Source: an uncultured Bacteroides sp. (GTDB taxonomy: Bacteria > Bacteroidota > Bacteroidia > Bacteroidales > Bacteroidaceae). Taken from it: a DNA stretch of 64,000 nt. The first letter of the stretch is position 1, and the number at the start of each line of letters is the position of its first letter. The notes below the pieces were generated by a model. The model had not been told where the DNA came from, searched no databases, and saw only the letters and a list, made by a program, of their open reading frames with translations. Where the stretch lies: contig CAUDXH010000007.1 of assembly GCA_958453305.1 (NCBI GenBank), forward strand, positions 1 through 64,000, read 5' to 3'. Both the position numbers and the translations under genes were made by a program. Below are positions 27,272-36,218 of this stretch, piece after piece.

Positions 27272-28729
27272 ATGAGTGAAATCCTTTCTTTAGCTCCACA
27301 GAATGTGTGGAAACATTTTTATTCGTTGACTCAGATTCCCCGTCCGTCGGGCCATCTGGAAAAAATTCAGGCATTCTTACTTGACTTCGGTAAGCATGTA
27401 GGTGTAGAATCTTCTATGGATGAGGCTGGAAATATCATTTACCGTAAACCGGCTACTCCGGGCATGGAAAACCGCAAGACAGTTATTTTGCAGGCACACA
27501 TGGATATGGTTCCGCAGAAAAATAAAGAAACGGAACATGACTTTGTGAATGATCCGATTCAGACTTATATCGACGGTGAGTGGGTAAAGGCTAAAGGTAC
27601 AACCCTCGGTTCGGATAACGGAATGGGGGTAGCTGCTATCATGGCAGTGATGGAAGACAAGACCTTGAAGCATGGTCCGCTGGTTGCCTTGATTACCTCT
27701 GATGAAGAGACCGGTATGTATGGCGCATTCGGATTGAAGCCGGGAGAAATAGAAGCTGATATTTTGCTGAACCTTGATTCGGAAGATGAAGGAGAATTGT
27801 ATATCGGATGTGCAGGAGGTGAAGACCTCACTGCTACCTTGGAATATAAGGAAGAAGAAACCGACCCTGAAGATGTTGCCTTGAAAGTGACGCTGAAAGG
27901 TTTGCGCGGCGGTCATTCAGGTATCCAGATTGGCTGGGGGCACGCCAATGCCAATAAGCTGATGGCCCGTTTCATGAATCAGGTGATTACTTACGATGAG
28001 GCTTGCCTTGTTTCATGGGAAGGCGGTAACATGCGTAATGCCATTCCGCGTGAATGTGAGGTAGTGATTACTGTTCCGGCTTCGGAAGTAGACGATGTAT
28101 TGGCATTTGTAGGCGAATGTGAGCAGGTTTGGCGTGATGAGTTTGCTACGATTGAAGACAATATCACGTTTACAGCCGAACGGGTGGAATTGCCCAAGTT
28201 GATGGTTCCGGAAGAAATTCGTGACAACTTGGTTGATGCCATCTTCGCTTGTCCGAACGGAGTAGAACGTTATATCCCGACCATCCCTGATACCGTGGAA
28301 ACCTCTTCCAACTTGGCGATTGTAGAAATCGGCGGCGGAAAGGCAGCAGTGAAGGTATTGACCCGCAGTGCCCGCGACTCGATGAAAGACTATCGCAATA
28401 CAGCCATCGAAAGCTGCTTCTCTATGGCAGGAATGCAGGTGGTTCGTTCAGGCGGTTATTCCGGATGGGAACCCGATGTAAACTCTCCGATTCTTCGTGC
28501 CATGAAAGAGTCTTACAAGGCACAGTTTGGTGAAACTCCGGCAGTAAAAGTTATCCATGCCGGTTTGGAATGCGGTATCATCGGTGCGGTTATTCCGGGA
28601 CTGGATATGATTTCCTTCGGTCCTACGTTGCAATGTCCGCACACACCCGAAGAACGTTGCAACATCCTGACCGTGAAGAAGTTCTATGACTTCCTCGTGG
28701 CTACGCTGGAAAATACGCCGGTGAAATAA
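27272..28729 (+). CDS. pepD: Aminoacyl-histidine dipeptidase (peptidase D, M20 family)
   Basis: This 485-residue cytoplasmic metallopeptidase cleaves Xaa-His and other dipeptides. Metal and catalytic residues are visible: His76 and Asp78 in QAHMDMVPQ, Asp115 in TLGSDNGMG, Glu145-Glu146 in TSDEETG, and the late His in HAGLECGII. The dimerisation domain lies between about residues 200 and 380. Length fits PepD. The leader (AAACTCAAAAACTTA, ending just before the ATG) belongs to a recurring A-rich leader type in this window. Confidence 0.94.
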   Translation: MSEILSLAPQNVWKHFYSLTQIPRPSGHLEKIQAFLLDFGKHVGVESSMDEAGNIIYRKPATPGMENRKTVILQAHMDMVPQKNKETEHDFVNDPIQTYIDGEWVKAKGTTLGSDNGMGVAAIMAVMEDKTLKHGPLVALITSDEETGMYGAFGLKPGEIEADILLNLDSEDEGELYIGCAGGEDLTATLEYKEEETDPEDVALKVTLKGLRGGHSGIQIGWGHANANKLMARFMNQVITYDEACLVSWEGGNMRNAIPRECEVVITVPASEVDDVLAFVGECEQVWRDEFATIEDNITFTAERVELPKLMVPEEIRDNLVDAIFACPNGVERYIPTIPDTVETSSNLAIVEIGGGKAAVKVLTRSARDSMKDYRNTAIESCFSMAGMQVVRSGGYSGWEPDVNSPILRAMKESYKAQFGETPAVKVIHAGLECGIIGAVIPGLDMISFGPTLQCPHTPEERCNILTVKKFYDFLVATLENTPVK

Positions 28730-28759
28730 AGAGGTTATTTTGATTTTGTAATAAGAAGT

Positions 28760-28809
28760 AGTGCCAAAGACTTGATTGGATAGCAATCAGGACTTTGGCA
28801 CTTTTTATT
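28760..28809 (+). terminator. Terminator after pepD
   Basis: AGTGCCAAAG (28760-28769) pairs with CTTTGGCACT, and an inner TTGATTG/CAATCA stem extends it. A T-run follows. Confidence 0.88.
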
Positions 28810-28847
28810 TGGATAATCATTGCAAATTGTACATGCTTGCATAAGAC

Positions 28848-29207
28848 TTATTTCACTATTTCTCCCTTATTATTGATAATCACTCCGTCTGGTTGGCAAA
28901 GGTACAGGTTTTTACCGATAGCCTCTATTGATGTGTATATGGGCGGAGTTACAGTCTTGCCGTTACGATTCAACAGCCCATAATAATCGGGAGTATTGTA
29001 ATTTCCGCTTCGAACCAAATATCGCTGGCAATTGGCTATCCCGTAAATTTTATTGTTAACATATTCATCATTGGCTGATTCTGTATTGTTACGGAGTTCC
29101 GTTGTTTTATACTGTAGATTGTTCACTTCGTCAATTACGAAGTTGATAACGATATGACCTTTATGGTCATACCTCCGGGCGATATGGTCAGCATGCCGTA
29201 AAGTGCT
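28848..29207 (-). pseudogene. WG-repeat protein remnant
   Basis: The C-terminal part (YYGLLNRNGKTVTPPIY, then VIINNKGEIVK) looks like the end of a WG/KWG beta-repeat protein. The frame is open back to a stop at 29208-29210 without any ATG; only a GTG at 29126 could start a 92-residue product. Upstream codons continue in the same style (YDHKGHIVIN), so the gene seems to have lost its 5' part rather than to start at GTG. No promoter precedes it. It lies between the pepD terminator and the tRNA-Lys terminator. Confidence 0.6.
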
Positions 29208-29230
29208 TCAATTTGCAGTATGGATAAAAA

Positions 29231-29264
29231 GAAAAACCGCTGATAATACTTGATTATCAGCGGT
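29231..29264 (-). terminator. Terminator of tRNA-Lys
   Basis: ACCGCTGATAAT (29236-29247) pairs perfectly with ATTATCAGCGGT (29253-29264). On the minus strand a T-rich run follows the hairpin. Confidence 0.85.
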
Positions 29265-29275
29265 CTTTGTTTGAG

Positions 29276-29348
29276 TGATCCGCCTGGGGCTCGAACCCAG
29301 GACCCCAACATTAAAAGTGTTGTGCTCTACCTGCTGAGCTAGCGAATC
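29276..29348 (-). tRNA. tRNA-Lys (TTT)
   Basis: On the minus strand the acceptor GATTCGC/GCGGATC (one G-T), D arm with AGCTCAGCAGGTAGAGC, anticodon stem CAACA/TGTTG with loop CTTTTAA and T loop TTCGAGC form a complete cloverleaf. The anticodon is TTT. CCA is not encoded. Confidence 0.95.
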
Positions 29349-29383
29349 AAACCTGCGTTGCATTCATTTCCTGATTGCGAGTG

Positions 29384-29415
29384 CAAAGGTATGCGTTTTG
29401 GTTGAAACTACCAAA
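29384..29415 (-). promoter_or_regulatory. Promoter of tRNA-Lys
   Basis: On the minus strand TTTG (29415-29412), a 20-bp spacer and TACCTTTG (29391-29384) match the consensus perfectly, 36 bp before the tRNA. Confidence 0.85.
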
Positions 29416-29437
29416 TGTTACAGCGGTTTTTTTTGAA

Positions 29438-30577
29438 TTATTTTTCCTCCTTTTTGCTATTGTTTTGATTTTCAGTAGGTATTTGCTCTGATAAAAAATC
29501 AAGATCTTTTCGCCGGATATACTTTTGGTAATAGGAAAGTAAGAGGGTGGTGCAAGGAAGTGCGATAATCATTCCCAGCATTCCCATCAGCGAACCCCAG
29601 ATGGAGAGGGAAAGCAAGATGATAGCAGGGTTTAATCCAGTGATTTTTCCCATAATTTTAGGTACAAGGAAAGCATCTTGTATGAGCTGAACGATACAGA
29701 ATACCAGCAGGGCTGAGCCTATAATCCACCAGAAATTCTCGCCTGTATCGGCTGCTTTAAGCAATGCCAGCAGAATGGTAGGAACAAATCCGATGATTTG
29801 CAGATAAGGAACCATGTTGAGCAGTCCGATGAAAAGTCCCAGTCCGATAGCGAGGGGGAAGTCTATAATTAAAAAGCCGATGCTGAATAATACCCCTACA
29901 CAAAACGCAACAACAGCCTGTCCGCGGAAATACCGGTTCATGCTGTCTTTGATGTCTGTAGTCAGTTTGATGGTCTTGTCGCGGTGCTTGGCAGGAAGCA
30001 GGGTTATCCATCCGTTGGCTATCTGTTCATAGTCGAGCAAGATAAAAAACAGGTAAAGCAGCATGATGAATACGGTAATCAGTGCCAGTACGATATTATA
30101 GGATGTAGAAATCAGATTCCACATTTGCGGTACCAGTTTCTGGAAAGCCGTCATCACATTTTCTGCATTCAGGGTATCCTTCAGCCAGACGGGGTCAATG
30201 TTTTCACGCAGAAACTGGGTGATGGTCTTCGGGATAGACGCTCCTCCGTTTCCTTCGATGAAGTAGACTTCAATCAGATGTTTGAGGCGGATACATTCAT
30301 CTATCATGGGAGGGATGAAAAACCAGCATGCTCCGGCTCCTGCAATCAGGAGGGTGAGCATCACTGCTATGATGGCAATCACCCGGTTTTTCATGTGTAG
30401 CTTGTTCTGGTAGAAAGTGACCATCGGATAGGTTAGATAGGCTATCAGCCATGCCATGAAAAAAGGCAATAGCACTCCGCTGAGGCGTTTCAGCAGGTAG
30501 AGTAGGGCGATGATAACCGCTCCGCTCAACACCCCTCGGATAAAACTGTCGAATGTGATTTTTTTCTGGTTAAGCAT
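29438..30577 (-). CDS. AI-2E family transporter (PerM-like)
   Basis: The frame is open from 30676, but that start lies deep inside tdk. The ATG at 30577 ([12 protein letters not shown]) overlaps tdk by 8 bp and fits the family, giving 379 residues; a Met at 30586 is also possible. About eight membrane helices are visible, with the family's central loop and the late segment [20 protein letters not shown]. Members export AI-2 or act as sodium-proton antiporters; the substrate here is unknown. It is translated downstream of tdk. Confidence 0.85.
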   Translation of the reverse strand: MLNQKKITFDSFIRGVLSGAVIIALLYLLKRLSGVLLPFFMAWLIAYLTYPMVTFYQNKLHMKNRVIAIIAVMLTLLIAGAGACWFFIPPMIDECIRLKHLIEVYFIEGNGGASIPKTITQFLRENIDPVWLKDTLNAENVMTAFQKLVPQMWNLISTSYNIVLALITVFIMLLYLFFILLDYEQIANGWITLLPAKHRDKTIKLTTDIKDSMNRYFRGQAVVAFCVGVLFSIGFLIIDFPLAIGLGLFIGLLNMVPYLQIIGFVPTILLALLKAADTGENFWWIIGSALLVFCIVQLIQDAFLVPKIMGKITGLNPAIILLSLSIWGSLMGMLGMIIALPCTTLLLSYYQKYIRRKDLDFLSEQIPTENQNNSKKEEK

Positions 30578-31178
30578 CGTGGGCATTTTTTTGTTCTTCG
30601 GCTCTTGCTTTTTGGTAGCAGCAACGGCAAAGAGGTTCATATTCTTCTTTTTCACCGAGAAGTACCCGGCGTTCATTGGCTACAGTGCGGTGTGATACAT
30701 AGGCCAGATTTCCGCATTTCACGCAAATGGCATGTACTTTTGTCACTTCATCTGCCACTGCGCAAAGGGCAGGAATGGGACCGAAGGGAAGTCCTTTGAA
30801 GTCCATGTCAAGTCCGGCTATGATAACGCGCACTCCCCGGTTGGCAAGTTCATTGCATACTTCCACTAATCCTTCATCAAAAAATTGGGCTTCATCAATG
30901 CCTACCACATCAATTTCGGAGGCAAGCAGCAAGATGCTGGCTGAACTGCTGACGGGTGTAGACGGGATGGAACGGTTGTCGTGTGATACCACTTCTTCTT
31001 CTGAATAGCGGGTATCAATGGCGGGTTTGAATATCTCTACCCGTTGGCGCGCAAAGGTGGCTCGTTTCAACCTGCGTATCAGTTCTTCGGTCTTTCCGGA
31101 AAACATGGAACCGCAGATTACTTCTATTCGTCCTTTCCGGCAGGTTTCATCTCGATGAGCTTCTGAAAATAGAACCAT
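30570..31178 (-). CDS. tdk: Thymidine kinase
   Basis: This 202-residue type II thymidine kinase salvages thymidine. The P-loop GSMFSGKT is at residues 23-30 and the DEAQFF motif near residue 97. The zinc ligands lie in CVKC and CRCC, and the lasso loop is around VSHRT. Length is normal. The AI-2E transporter follows with an 8-bp overlap. A -7 element is found about 115 bp upstream, and an A-rich leader lies just before the start. Confidence 0.95.
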   Translation of the reverse strand: MVLFSEAHRDETCRKGRIEVICGSMFSGKTEELIRRLKRATFARQRVEIFKPAIDTRYSEEEVVSHDNRSIPSTPVSSSASILLLASEIDVVGIDEAQFFDEGLVEVCNELANRGVRVIIAGLDMDFKGLPFGPIPALCAVADEVTKVHAICVKCGNLAYVSHRTVANERRVLLGEKEEYEPLCRCCYQKARAEEQKNAHDA

Positions 31179-31291
31179 ATGATTTAGTTTTTTAGTTTTT
31201 AGTTATAAGCTTTTAACTCGTTAAGAAAAAAGAAAACGTATTTCTTGAAAGCCTGAACAACATTTGAACGGACTCTTAATTGATTGAATTA

Positions 31292-31299
31292 CAAATGTA
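31292..31299 (-). promoter_or_regulatory. -7 element upstream of tdk
   Basis: The minus strand reads TACATTTG, matching TAnnTTTG. It would give a leader of about 100 nt. No clear -33 box. Confidence 0.45.
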
Positions 31300-31456
31300 C
31301 GATGTTGTTTTTGAATGAGCGAATGATTTTAGTTTTTTCTTTCCTCATTGCCTGATAGAGCATGGAAACCTGTACGGCGGCGGTTTGCTAATTCCTCCGA
31401 CTCACAAACAAGTGTTAAAAATTAACCAAATAGCGACGGTGGATGCAAAAACTTTC

Positions 31457-31464
31457 TATCTTTG
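31457..31464 (+). promoter_or_regulatory. -7 element of rsmI
   Basis: TATCTTTG matches TAnnTTTG and lies 22 bp before the chosen ATG. This supports the start at 31487, because the upstream extension of the frame would then be untranscribed. Confidence 0.6.
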
Positions 31465-31486
31465 TTCAAATAAGAAAGATAGAAAT

Positions 31487-32158
31487 ATGGGAAAACTCTA
31501 CGTGGTACCTACTCCGGTGGGTAATTTGGAGGATATGACGTTCCGGGCAATCCGGATTCTGAAAGAAGCCGATTTGATATTGGCAGAAGATACGCGTACC
31601 TCGGGTATATTGCTGAAGCATTTTGAAATAAAGAATGCCATGCAGTCGCACCATAAGTTTAATGAACATAAAACGGTGGAAAGTATTGTGGCGCGTATTC
31701 AGGCAGGCGAAACGGTTGCCTTGATTTCCGATGCCGGTACGCCGGGTATCTCTGATCCGGGCTTTCTGGTGGTGCGTGAATGCGTCAAAAACGGGATTGA
31801 AGTGCAATGCCTTCCGGGAGCTACAGCTTTTGTTCCGGCATTGGTTTCTTCGGGATTACCCGACGAGCGTTTCTGTTTTGAAGGTTTCCTCCCGCAGAAA
31901 AAAGGACGTATGACGCGGCTGAATGCCTTGAAAGATGAAAAGCGTACGATGATTTTTTATGAATCGCCTTACCGGTTAGTGAAAACATTGACCCAGTTTG
32001 CAGAAGTATTTGGTCCGGACCGTCCGGTTTCGGTATGCCGTGAAATCTCTAAGATTCATGAGGAAAGCGTGCGTGGCACTTTGGCTGAAGTGATTGCTCA
32101 CTTTACGGCTACTGAGCCGAGAGGAGAAATCGTGATTGTGTTAGGAGGAGGGGAATAG
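31487..32158 (+). CDS. rsmI: 16S rRNA (cytidine1402-2'-O)-methyltransferase
   Basis: This 223-residue tetrapyrrole-methylase-fold enzyme methylates the ribose of C1402 in the decoding centre. It starts MGKLYVVPTPVGNLEDMT at 31487; the frame is open from 31385, but the promoter at 31457 and the family N terminus exclude the longer form. Motifs include AEDTRTSG, ALISDAGTPGISDPG, CLPGATAFVPALV and FEGFLP. Length is slightly shorter than E. coli RsmI, which has a C-terminal extension. It is divergent from tdk. Confidence 0.94.
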   Translation: MGKLYVVPTPVGNLEDMTFRAIRILKEADLILAEDTRTSGILLKHFEIKNAMQSHHKFNEHKTVESIVARIQAGETVALISDAGTPGISDPGFLVVRECVKNGIEVQCLPGATAFVPALVSSGLPDERFCFEGFLPQKKGRMTRLNALKDEKRTMIFYESPYRLVKTLTQFAEVFGPDRPVSVCREISKIHEESVRGTLAEVIAHFTATEPRGEIVIVLGGGE

Positions 32159-32223
32159 AACGGAAAGGCTGGGGATGGATGCCTCATGTTTTGCATATTC
32201 CAATCAGGGAACTTGCCTTACTT

Positions 32224-32289
32224 AAAAAACGGATAAACTCAAAAACTAATAAACTCAAAGAACTCAAAACTAATAAAAACTAATTGCGT
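32224..32289 (+). promoter_or_regulatory. A-rich repetitive leader before the coiled-coil lipoprotein
   Basis: Four imperfect copies of an ACTCAAAAACTAATAA-like unit run up to the start codon. Similar A-rich leaders precede pepD, tdk (minus strand), fumarase and the fucosidase, each with A on the coding strand. It may enhance translation where no Shine-Dalgarno site exists. Confidence 0.4.
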
Positions 32290-33144
32290 ATGAAAAAAGT
32301 TGTGTTATCTGCATTATGTGCAGCCGCTTTATTGGCTTCATGTACGAATACGGGAAATAATCGGGGTGGACTTCAAGCTGAGAACGATTCGTTGAAGCAG
32401 GAATTGACAAACCGCAATGCTGAATTAGATGATATCATGGCTTCATTTAATGAAATTCAGGAAGGATTCCGTGAAATCAATGAAGCTGAAAACCGGGTAG
32501 ATTTGGGAAACGGTACTTTGGAAAGTAAATCATCGGCAGAGAAGATAAAAGAAGATATCCGCTTTATCAGCCAGAAACTGAAAGATAACCGTGAGCAAAT
32601 TGCTAAGCTGGAAAAACAGTTGCAGAACAGTTCATACCAGTCGGCACAGTTGAAGAAGGCGATTAAGAACTTGACTGCCGAACTCAATGCCAAGCAGCAG
32701 CAGATAGAAACCTTGCAGTCAGAGTTGGCTGCTAAAAACATCCGTATCGCAGAACTGGATGAGGCTGTTGTTGATTTACACCGTAACGTGGATGAACTGA
32801 GTGCCGAAAACGAAGTGAAAACCAAGACTGTGGAAGCACAGGATAAGGCTTTGAATATGGCTTGGTATGTGTTTGGTACGAAATCGGAACTGAAAGATCA
32901 GAAGATATTGAAGCGCGGTGAAGTGCTGAAGGACAATGAATTCAATAAGGATTATTTCACTCAGATTGATATCCGGAAAGATAAGGAAATCAAATTATAC
33001 TCTAAGCGTGCAGACCTGCTGACCACGCATCCGCAAGGTTCGTATGTATTAGAGAAAGACGATAAGGGACAGTTGACCTTGAAGGTAACCGATCCTACTG
33101 CTTTCTGGAGTGTATCCCGTTATCTGGTCATTCAGGTTCGCTAA
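32290..33144 (+). CDS. Coiled-coil lipoprotein
   Basis: The ATG at 32290 starts a lipoprotein signal (MKKVVLSALCAAALLASC) with a clear lipobox, so the mature protein starts at Cys18. An in-frame TTG at 32284 is less likely. Residues about 30-185 are a long coiled coil (heptads rich in Leu, Glu, Lys and Gln), followed by a globular C-terminal domain of about 95 residues ending in YLVIQVR. I do not recognise a family beyond Bacteroidales lipoproteins of this layout. It may act as a periplasmic scaffold. Stand-alone gene with a terminator downstream. Confidence 0.8.
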   Translation: MKKVVLSALCAAALLASCTNTGNNRGGLQAENDSLKQELTNRNAELDDIMASFNEIQEGFREINEAENRVDLGNGTLESKSSAEKIKEDIRFISQKLKDNREQIAKLEKQLQNSSYQSAQLKKAIKNLTAELNAKQQQIETLQSELAAKNIRIAELDEAVVDLHRNVDELSAENEVKTKTVEAQDKALNMAWYVFGTKSELKDQKILKRGEVLKDNEFNKDYFTQIDIRKDKEIKLYSKRADLLTTHPQGSYVLEKDDKGQLTLKVTDPTAFWSVSRYLVIQVR

Positions 33145-33174
33145 ACTTTAGATACGAAGATTTATTTGTATGAA

Positions 33175-33227
33175 GAAAGCGGAGTTGCTGAGCGTTTAAA
33201 GCGTGGCAACTTCGCTTTCTTGCTTTT
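33175..33227 (+). terminator. Terminator after the coiled-coil lipoprotein
   Basis: GAAAGCGGAGTTGC (33175-33188) pairs with GCAACTTCGCTTTC (33206-33219), with one G-T wobble. TTGCTTTTT follows. Confidence 0.85.
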
Positions 33228-33348
33228 TATCTTGCTGCCTTGTTGGCAGGCTGAGTTCTCACGAAAGGTGCATGAAGCATCTGGTGAATGGAGAGTTTGC
33301 CGGAGTACAAAAACGTCAAGGCATTCAGTTGTAAACGTCTTGATGAAT

Positions 33349-33394
33349 AAAAAAAATGTCCCGACGATTCTGTTGAAACGTCAGGACATTTTTT
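33349..33394. terminator. Bidirectional terminator between convergent lipoprotein genes
   Basis: An A-run and ATGTCCCGACG pair with CGTCAGGACAT and a T-run (one C-A mismatch). It should stop the leftward susC1-susD1-lipoprotein transcript and any rightward read-through. Confidence 0.85.
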
Positions 33395-33483
33395 ATGAAG
33401 TAATTCAAGCAAGGTATGTGTCAACTTACCTGTTTGAATCTGTTTGCAAGCAAGTCTCTGCCACTTGATTTACGGCTTGTTGC

Positions 33484-34506
33484 TTACTCTTCCTCAGCCG
33501 GAAAATCTACGCTGAATTTGGTTTCATTTTGAAACTTAGCGTCGTCTTTAGAGCTGAAACTGTCAGAACCGTTTGTTTTTTCGCTTTCTTCTACTTTCTT
33601 CACCTTGTAGAACTTGCTGTTTGCCTTGTCTTCAGCATAGACGATTGAAGTAACGGTAAATTCTTTATTTTCCAGTGTAATGTCGATAAATTCAGCCATT
33701 ACCGGAAGTTCCGCAGCTTCCACTTTTCCGTCTTTGCTGATATATACGGTTTGAGTCATACCGGTTTCAAATACCTTCGGCATGGTGATGTGAGCCGCCC
33801 CGTTGTTGTTGAAGAACTCGTCGCTCAGCAGCTGAGGGTTCTGGTTGTTTTTGTCAAGAACGAAATGTACGCTGGCTGCTCCGCCTTGAGCGAGCTGTAC
33901 TTTTCCGAAGAGGTCTTCGATGCGTACCACGCTCTTTCCTTCACTTTGCGCACACTTTTCGTAATCGGTTGCCAACTGAAGTTTGGCGGGGAAGCTTTCA
34001 TCTTCACCGGTCAGTTCCTTGGCAAGCTTGTCTGAAATACTGGTTGACAAGTAGTTTTCCCATGTATAATCTACACAGAAAGTTACATTCAAGTCGGTAA
34101 ATCCATCCCCATAGATATGGTCTTTCTTTCCCTCGTTGATTTGCAGAGCCAATTTATCTACACGCTGGAATTCAGTAGACTTATATTCAACCTTCATGGC
34201 AGAAGCCTGTTTGCCTTCGGCAAAAGCAAACGAAGTGTTCATTCCTGAAAATACATTGTTTGTATTTTCAGTCATTTCAGCAGTCACAGTGACTGCTTTA
34301 CCATCTGTTGCACGGTTCATTTGGACTACGAAGAAAGTAGAGTCCGGTCTTAGAACCGCAGTCTGTGAGCTTTTCGGAAAATAAGCACCGATGGCATTCG
34401 CATCAGCCTGTGGGCTTTCCAGTTCTGTATCTTCGTAATCGCTGCATCCGGTGAGCAGAGCTGCCGGAGTCATCAGCAATCCGAATAATAAAGTATTTAA
34501 TTTCAT
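33484..34506 (-). CDS. SusD-associated surface lipoprotein (cluster 1)
   Basis: This 340-residue lipoprotein has a lipobox LLTGC (Cys21) followed by acidic residues (SDYEDTELE), a pattern linked to surface export in Bacteroidetes. Residues about 40-120 resemble a Calx-beta/DUF4843-like beta domain (AYFPKSSQTAVLRPDSTF, SFAFAEGKQA). It follows susD1 by 49 bp and so occupies the SusE/SusF position, where proteins usually bind the substrate at the cell surface. If the cluster lacks its promoter in this orientation, this gene is silent too. Confidence 0.75.
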   Translation of the reverse strand: MKLNTLLFGLLMTPAALLTGCSDYEDTELESPQADANAIGAYFPKSSQTAVLRPDSTFFVVQMNRATDGKAVTVTAEMTENTNNVFSGMNTSFAFAEGKQASAMKVEYKSTEFQRVDKLALQINEGKKDHIYGDGFTDLNVTFCVDYTWENYLSTSISDKLAKELTGEDESFPAKLQLATDYEKCAQSEGKSVVRIEDLFGKVQLAQGGAASVHFVLDKNNQNPQLLSDEFFNNNGAAHITMPKVFETGMTQTVYISKDGKVEAAELPVMAEFIDITLENKEFTVTSIVYAEDKANSKFYKVKKVEESEKTNGSDSFSSKDDAKFQNETKFSVDFPAEEE

Positions 34507-34555
34507 GACTTTTTTTCTTTTAGTTGTTTAACAGCTTTTTCTTGTTTCTTCTAAA

Positions 34556-36190
34556 TTATTCAGTAACTGCAGTCGGTTTGGTACCCGAACCTAAGATAGC
34601 ACCTGAAGCCTGCTGGGCAGCAAGCGGCTTGTTAGCCTGAAGTTCAGCTTCGGGCACACGCCATAACAAGATGTCATCGCCTGCGTTGATGTTGTAGATA
34701 ACTTGAGGGTCACCATAACCGCAACCACGTCTGTCGATACCTTTGTTCAGACGCATCAAGTCGAACCAAACGATACCTTCACCCCAGAACTCAAGTCTGC
34801 GCTGTGTGTAAACCGCTTCCACCGGATTGCTGTTATAAGCAGTCTTGTATGAAGAAACCGCTTCGCTGGTTGCACGTGATTTTACAAAAGCTTCAAATTT
34901 GTCTGCGCTTCCTGTTTCTGCAGCGATAAGATACATCTCTTCCAAACGCATCAGCGGAAGGTCGTTTGCATTTACGCTGGTAGCTACCACATCGTTATCC
35001 GGACCGAATTTCATTTGGGTATAAGGAGCGTAGCCGTTTTCATTTACATAAGCAGTCTGTTCAGCGGTTAAAGCCAGCTTTCCGTTCGGCAGGGTAGCTG
35101 CTTCACCAGTTGAAGCACCCGCATCTTTCAGCCACCATCCTATACGGTAGTCACCTTCCTTGATTTCAGCATACAGTTTTTTGCTGATCTGGCGACCTCC
35201 CGAATAGTTTGCATAGCCATACGATAAAGAACCCATGTGAGAAGGGAAGTTACAGATACCTGTAGAAACCACATCATCAGTCGATTCGATGATGATACCC
35301 CACATCCAGTTTGATTCGTTTACGCTCCAGAAGCTCGGAGTACCTACATTTTCAGCTTTCAGCAGAGAAATGCCGTTGGCTTCAGCCTGCTTGATTGCTG
35401 CCAGCGCATCTGCATTGGCTTCAGCTTTTTTACCCATAGCCAAGTTCATACGTGCGCGGAGACCATATGCAGTAGCAAGGCTGATGTAGCGCTTATCGGC
35501 AGGTTTTACTTTACTTGCAGCCAGCAGGTCGATTGCTTTGCTCAAGTCGCTGTTTACCTGTTCGTAAACTTTCGCTACGGTAGAAGCCTCACAGCCTTCC
35601 ACTTCGGCAGTAGCCGTATTTTTTTCAGTGATGACAGGCACACACAGCTTGTCGGCAGCCTGTGCGTAGTTAAACTGATACAACTGTGCCATGATGAGAT
35701 AAGCAAATCCGCGTGAGCCGAGAGCCTGTCCCAAATAATACTGTTCGCCCTGATCTTCTGTCTTTTCATCAATGGTAGCCGTAATCTTATTGGCAGCAAA
35801 TACGATAGAGTAGAGGTTGTTCCAAACCATCTGACATTCAAGGTTGGTGTTGAAACGGTCTTCTAAGGTCAAGTCGAAGCCAGTCCAGTTATAACCGTTG
35901 TCTGCACTTACTTCGTCTTCTCCGTTGGCACCGAGAGCCAGCATCAACGTTCCGTAGCCGATGTCATTATGACGCTCAGCTCCTAAGGCACCGGCATTAG
36001 GAAATGCTTGATTCAACGTAGCGAAGATGGCGTTAACCTTGGCTTCAGCTCTTTCGGGGAGTTTTGATACAATGTCTTCCTTTTGTGAGTCGGTCACATA
36101 ACCTCCTTCAGGCAGCGTGTCCATATCCTGGCAGCCTGTGAAAGCAAGCGAGCCACAGAGAAGAGAAGCTACAATATATTTTGTTTTCAT
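34556..36190 (-). CDS. SusD/RagB-like outer-membrane lipoprotein (cluster 1)
   Basis: This 544-residue lipoprotein has a lipobox ending AFTGC (Cys20). It shows the SusD layout: N-terminal helices with TPR-like repeats (GSRGFAYLIMAQLYQFNYAQ, GLRARMNLAMGKKAEANADAL) and a C-terminal RagB/SusD part with RRLEFWGEGIVWFDLMRLNKG. SusD proteins form the lid on the SusC channel and bind the nutrient. The gene follows susC1 by 28 bp on the same strand. Its only visible promoter route is through susC1, so it is probably off with susC1. Confidence 0.93.
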   Translation of the reverse strand: MKTKYIVASLLCGSLAFTGCQDMDTLPEGGYVTDSQKEDIVSKLPERAEAKVNAIFATLNQAFPNAGALGAERHNDIGYGTLMLALGANGEDEVSADNGYNWTGFDLTLEDRFNTNLECQMVWNNLYSIVFAANKITATIDEKTEDQGEQYYLGQALGSRGFAYLIMAQLYQFNYAQAADKLCVPVITEKNTATAEVEGCEASTVAKVYEQVNSDLSKAIDLLAASKVKPADKRYISLATAYGLRARMNLAMGKKAEANADALAAIKQAEANGISLLKAENVGTPSFWSVNESNWMWGIIIESTDDVVSTGICNFPSHMGSLSYGYANYSGGRQISKKLYAEIKEGDYRIGWWLKDAGASTGEAATLPNGKLALTAEQTAYVNENGYAPYTQMKFGPDNDVVATSVNANDLPLMRLEEMYLIAAETGSADKFEAFVKSRATSEAVSSYKTAYNSNPVEAVYTQRRLEFWGEGIVWFDLMRLNKGIDRRGCGYGDPQVIYNINAGDDILLWRVPEAELQANKPLAAQQASGAILGSGTKPTAVTE

Positions 36191-36218
36191 ATCTTTTTCC
36201 TGAATTTAAATCGTTAGT

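Noticed and set aside
33166..33468. 100-codon open frame between two lipoprotein genes
   Set aside because: It runs straight through two strong hairpin terminators and has no recognisable sequence.
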